Of a DNA stretch of 64,000 bases, positions 60,913 to 64,000 are shown piece after piece. The stretch is from positions 1 through 64,000 of the forward strand of contig NZ_JAFCXL010000018.1 of NCBI RefSeq assembly GCF_049898325.1, given 5' to 3'. Under the pieces are notes generated by a model that worked only from the letters and a program-made list of their open reading frames with translations, was not told the origin of the DNA and ran no database searches. The stretch's first letter is position 1. Each line of letters begins with the position of its first letter. A program made the position numbers and the translations under genes. Source of the DNA: JAFCUW01 sp049898325 (GTDB taxonomy: Bacteria > Pseudomonadota > Gammaproteobacteria > Burkholderiales > Burkholderiaceae_D).

Positions 60913-62715
60913 ATGAGCTATCAAGCCCCCCTCAAAGACATGCTGTTCGTGCTCAACGAACTGGCCGCCCTGTCGACCATCAACCAGTTGCCCGGCTGTG
61001 AAGACGCCACCGCCGACACCGTCGAAGCGGTGCTGGAAGAAAACGCCAAATTTTGCGGCAACGTCGTCGCGCCCCTCAACTATCCCAGCGACGTCAAGCC
61101 CAGCTTCTGGCACGACGGCCAGGTCACCACCGCCGCCGGCTTCAAGGGCGCCTTCAAGAGCTTTGCCGAAGCGGGCTGGCAGGGCGTGCAGCACCCGGTC
61201 GCGTTCGGCGGCCAGGGCTTGCCCAAGCTGGTCGCCACGCCGTGCATCGAAATGCTCAATGCCGCCTCGATCTCGTTCGCGCTGGTGGCGCTGCTGTCGG
61301 ACGGCGCCATCGAAGCGCTGATCACGGCCGGCTCCGACGCGCAAAAAGCGATCTACCTGGAGCCCTTGATTTCCGGTAAATGGACGGGCACCATGAACCT
61401 GACGGAGCCGCAGGCGGGCTCCGACCTGGCCGCCGTGCGCACCCGCGCCGTGCCGCAGGACGACGGCACCTACAAAGTGTTCGGCACCAAGATCTACATC
61501 ACCTACGGTGAGCACGACATGGCCGACAACATCGTCCACCTGGTGCTGGCGCGCACCCCTGACGCCCCCGCCGGCGTCAAGGGCATCTCGCTGTTCGTGG
61601 TGCCGAAGTTCCTCGTCAATGCCGATGGTTCGCTGGGCGCGCGCAACGACGCCCACTGCGTCTCGATCGAGCACAAGCTGGGCATCAAGGCCAGCCCGAC
61701 CGCGGTGCTGCAGTTCGGCGACCACGGCGGCGCCATCGGCACCCTGGTGGGCGAGGAAAACCGTGGCCTCGAATACATGTTCATCATGATGAACGCGGCC
61801 CGCTTCGGCGTCGGCCTGCAGGGCATCGGCCTGGCCGAGCGTGCCTACCAGCAGGCGGTGGCCTTCGCCAAGGACCGCGTGCAGTCGCGCGACGTGGCCG
61901 GTTCCAGCGGTCCCGTCACCATCATTCACCACCCCGACGTGCGCCGCATGCTCATGTCGATGCGCGCGCAAACGGAAGCGGCGCGCGCCCTGGCCTACGT
62001 CGGCGCCGGCCTGTCGGACCTGGCGCACCACCATGCGGACGCGGAGACGCGCGCGGCCAACCTGGCCGTCTACGAATACCTGGTGCCGATCATCAAGGGC
62101 TGGTCGACCGAGATGGCCCAGGACGTCACCCGCGACGGCGTGCAAGTGCACGGTGGCATGGGCTTCATCGAAGAGACGGGCGCCGCCCAGCATTACCGCG
62201 ACGCCAAGATCCTCACCATCTACGAGGGCACCACGGCGATCCAGGCCAACGACCTGGTCGGCCGCAAGACGGTGCGCGATGGCGGCGCCGTCGCCCGCGC
62301 GATCCTGGCGCAAGTGCGCGCCACCGAAGCGCAATTGCTGGAAGCCGGCGCGCTGCCGGGCGGCGCGCATTTCGCCGCCATCGGCGCCCAGCTGGCGCAA
62401 GGCAGCGCGGCGCTCGAAGCGGTGGTCGAATTCATGGTCGCCAACATCAAGACCGATGTGACCGCCGTGTTCGCCGGCAGCGTGCCTTACCTGCGCCTGG
62501 CCGGCATCGTGCTGGGCGGCTGGCAGATGGCGCGCGCCGCCCTGATCGCCCAGAGCAAGCTCGACGCAGGCGAGGGCGACGCCAGCTTCTATCAGGCCAA
62601 GATCGGCACTGCGCGCTTCTTTGCCGACCACCAGCTGTCGCAGGCGGGCAGCCTGCGCAGCGCCATCGTCGGCGGCAGCGCCGGCGTGATGGCCCTGACC
62701 GAGGCGCAGTTCTAA
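60913..62715 (+). CDS. Acyl-CoA dehydrogenase (long form with C-terminal extension)
   Basis: 600 residues, longer than the usual 380-400; it belongs to the FadE-like long group with the characteristic N-terminus MSYQAPLKDMLFVLNELAAL and a C-terminal extra domain (about 460-600). The core has MNLTEPQAGSDLAAVRTRAV, KIYITYGEHDMADNIVHLVL, GMGFIEETGAAQHYRDAKIL and TIYEGTTAIQANDLVGRKTV; the catalytic Glu is in YEGTT. It oxidises acyl-CoA and passes electrons to the ETF encoded upstream. Confidence 0.95.
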   Translation: MSYQAPLKDMLFVLNELAALSTINQLPGCEDATADTVEAVLEENAKFCGNVVAPLNYPSDVKPSFWHDGQVTTAAGFKGAFKSFAEAGWQGVQHPVAFGGQGLPKLVATPCIEMLNAASISFALVALLSDGAIEALITAGSDAQKAIYLEPLISGKWTGTMNLTEPQAGSDLAAVRTRAVPQDDGTYKVFGTKIYITYGEHDMADNIVHLVLARTPDAPAGVKGISLFVVPKFLVNADGSLGARNDAHCVSIEHKLGIKASPTAVLQFGDHGGAIGTLVGEENRGLEYMFIMMNAARFGVGLQGIGLAERAYQQAVAFAKDRVQSRDVAGSSGPVTIIHHPDVRRMLMSMRAQTEAARALAYVGAGLSDLAHHHADAETRAANLAVYEYLVPIIKGWSTEMAQDVTRDGVQVHGGMGFIEETGAAQHYRDAKILTIYEGTTAIQANDLVGRKTVRDGGAVARAILAQVRATEAQLLEAGALPGGAHFAAIGAQLAQGSAALEAVVEFMVANIKTDVTAVFAGSVPYLRLAGIVLGGWQMARAALIAQSKLDAGEGDASFYQAKIGTARFFADHQLSQAGSLRSAIVGGSAGVMALTEAQF

Positions 62716-62761
62716 GGCGCTGCCACGGCCGCGGCGCGGCCGGATCGATTGGCGTAAAGAG

Positions 62762-62793
62762 GGAGGCGGTCCATGCGGATCACCTCCTTTTTT
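62762..62793 (+). terminator. Rho-independent terminator of the acyl-CoA dehydrogenase
   Basis: GGAGGCGGTCC-ATGC-GGATCACCTCC with one internal mismatch, followed by six T. It lies 46 bases after the stop, closing the etfB-etfA-dehydrogenase unit. Confidence 0.8.
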
Positions 62794-62988
62794 GTAGTTG
62801 GGGCAGGGTGCGCCGCGACCCCATCTTGCCCCTTGCGGACCGGGGAAAATTATTTTCCCGGCTGTTACATTGTGCGCAAATTGACGGCTTTTTTTGATGT
62901 ATCGTAACGCTCCGATCGGCGGGCAAAATTACGCTATGCAACTCTTTTGCAGCGTGTATTCCCCCGCGCACCCGACAACAGGATTCTT

Positions 62989-64000
62989 GTGAATACGATG
63001 ACACCGTTCGACACCCAGCCCCTTTCCCGTCCACGTCCACGCGGCGCCATCTTGCTCAGCCTGCTCGCCGGCAGCGTGCTCAGCGCCTGCGGCGGCGGTG
63101 GCGGCGGCGCCGGCACCAGCGCCGATCCGGTCCCCGTGACGCCCGCGCCCACCGAGTGCGTGGTGCGCATCATCGCCGACACCAGCGTGGCCGCCGGCAA
63201 GACCGCTGGCGCCACCGTGCAGGCCTGCAGCGGCGCCATGGCCGATGTCAGCTGGGTACAGGAGAGCGGCGCGGCGCTCGAACTGCAGGCCGCGCGCAGC
63301 GCCACCGTCGCCTTCGAGCCCAGCGTCGCCGGTAGCGTGCGCCTGCGCGCCAACGTCACGCTCGTCGATGGCCGCAGCGCCAGCGCCAGCGCCGACGTCC
63401 TCGTCAGCAGCGCACCCACCGGCAGCTACATCAATGTGCGCGCCGACCACTCGGTGCGGGCCGATACCGACACCTCGGTGCGCGCCTGGCCCACCGTGGT
63501 CGGCGGGGACAATGTCACCAGCATCACCTGGACCCAGATCGCCGGGCCCACCGTGACGCTCGACACCACCGAGCCGCAACTGCTGATGTTCAAGTCGCCC
63601 CAGGTGACGGCCGACACGGTGCTGAAATTTCGCGCGCTGCTCACCACCAGCAGTGGCCGCCAGGACACGGACGAGGTGACGGTGGGCGTCGAGGTGCAGG
63701 CGGCCAAGCCGAACGGCTACCTGTTCGACCAGACCGAGCGCGTCCATGCCTACCGCGCCGCCGGCGTGTATGCCGGCGTGCTGGCCCGCTGCACCTACGA
63801 CATCGGCGTGTACTACGCCAACAGCAGCGCCACCAATTTCTGCAGCACCGCGACCCTGCCGCTGCTGCAAACGGAGGCGGGTGCCGGCGCCGTGCCCTCG
63901 GTGGCGCAGGTGATGGGGCGGGTGCTGGTGTCGCACGATTTCCTGGGCGCGAATTTTGAAAATTTCCTGCTGACCCAGGACGTCAACGGCGACTTCCGCC
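62989..64000 (+). CDS. Lipoprotein with repeated beta domains, 3' end outside the window
   Basis: The frame from GTG at 62989 (AGGA seven bases upstream; an ATG follows at 62998) stays open to the window end, 337 codons. Lipobox LSAC (Cys34) is followed by a Gly-run and a Pro/Thr linker. Two Ig-like or PKD-like segments follow (ECVVRIIADTSVAAGKTAGA, TWTQIAGPTVTLDTTEPQLL), the latter having the PKD-type W-x-Q-x-x-G pattern. Then a region with LVSHDFLGANFENFLLTQDV begins. It is an outer-membrane-bound surface or envelope protein of unknown role. Confidence 0.85.
   Translation, partial: MNTMTPFDTQPLSRPRPRGAILLSLLAGSVLSACGGGGGGAGTSADPVPVTPAPTECVVRIIADTSVAAGKTAGATVQACSGAMADVSWVQESGAALELQAARSATVAFEPSVAGSVRLRANVTLVDGRSASASADVLVSSAPTGSYINVRADHSVRADTDTSVRAWPTVVGGDNVTSITWTQIAGPTVTLDTTEPQLLMFKSPQVTADTVLKFRALLTTSSGRQDTDEVTVGVEVQAAKPNGYLFDQTERVHAYRAAGVYAGVLARCTYDIGVYYANSSATNFCSTATLPLLQTEAGAGAVPSVAQVMGRVLVSHDFLGANFENFLLTQDVNGDFR

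Overview
The window is high-GC DNA from a Gram-negative bacterium. Gene content fits a betaproteobacterium of the Oxalobacteraceae type (Massilia / Duganella / Janthinobacterium-like): etfBA followed by an acyl-CoA dehydrogenase, a prokaryotic-type AdoMet decarboxylase cluster, an ohr/ohrR pair, several proteins with lipoboxes, and an FNR-type regulatory motif. The genus is inference; no rRNA or other decisive marker is present. Most of the window is chromosomal core or near-core. Many adjacent genes overlap by ATGA, GTGA or TGATG, indicating translational coupling.

Layout. 1-11.3 kb: tail of an unknown gene, a chemotaxis receptor, a coupled HAD phosphatase / GT28 glycosyltransferase / membrane protein trio, small secreted proteins, an alpha/beta hydrolase, asparaginase II, pirin, a low-complexity lipoprotein and VanZ. 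11.5-12.5 kb: a scar in which a broken IS1595-type transposase abuts a headless flagellin gene that still has its terminator. 12.6-14.4 kb: ohr, ohrR and an SDR, with an AT-rich operator. 14.4-25.7 kb: TPM/TPM/LemA, pyrF, sbcB, a diguanylate cyclase with a cyclic-nucleotide-type sensor, a BtuF-like binding protein, HPF-like, DUF1345, an MFS exporter, a ferredoxin reductase and a YeeZ-like epimerase.

25.9-29.6 kb is the most unusual stretch. Two paralogous proteins share a GRDP-like domain (D-x-D-x-x-W-H-x-H...H-H). Each ends in short repeats with an aromatic-Cys pair: five AWCS copies in one, three SYCA copies in the other. Each gene has an FNR-type box upstream at similar promoter geometry. 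A CHASE-type histidine kinase and a small HTH protein flank them.

29.7-36.8 kb: glnS, then a divergent four-gene operon (J-domain protein plus three unknown proteins), and a LysR/MFS pair. 36.8-44.7 kb: a compact divergent polyamine-linked membrane cluster (CoA-transferase, AdoMet decarboxylase, Gly-rich peptide, DUF4178, SPFH-SHOCT and DUF350 on the minus strand; membrane-anchored aminopropyltransferase and a flavin amine-oxidase-like protein on the plus strand). 44.8-53.6 kb: assorted membrane proteins, a KefB-type antiporter, GDPD and alaS with a strong terminator.

53.7-57.1 kb is lower in GC and decayed: a large lipoprotein, a small secreted protein whose stop lies at an IS256 remnant, and an SDR pseudogene. 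57.1-64 kb: a MarR/CPBP protease pair behind a perfect palindrome, tusA, etfB-etfA and an acyl-CoA dehydrogenase behind another palindrome, and a lipoprotein running off the window end.
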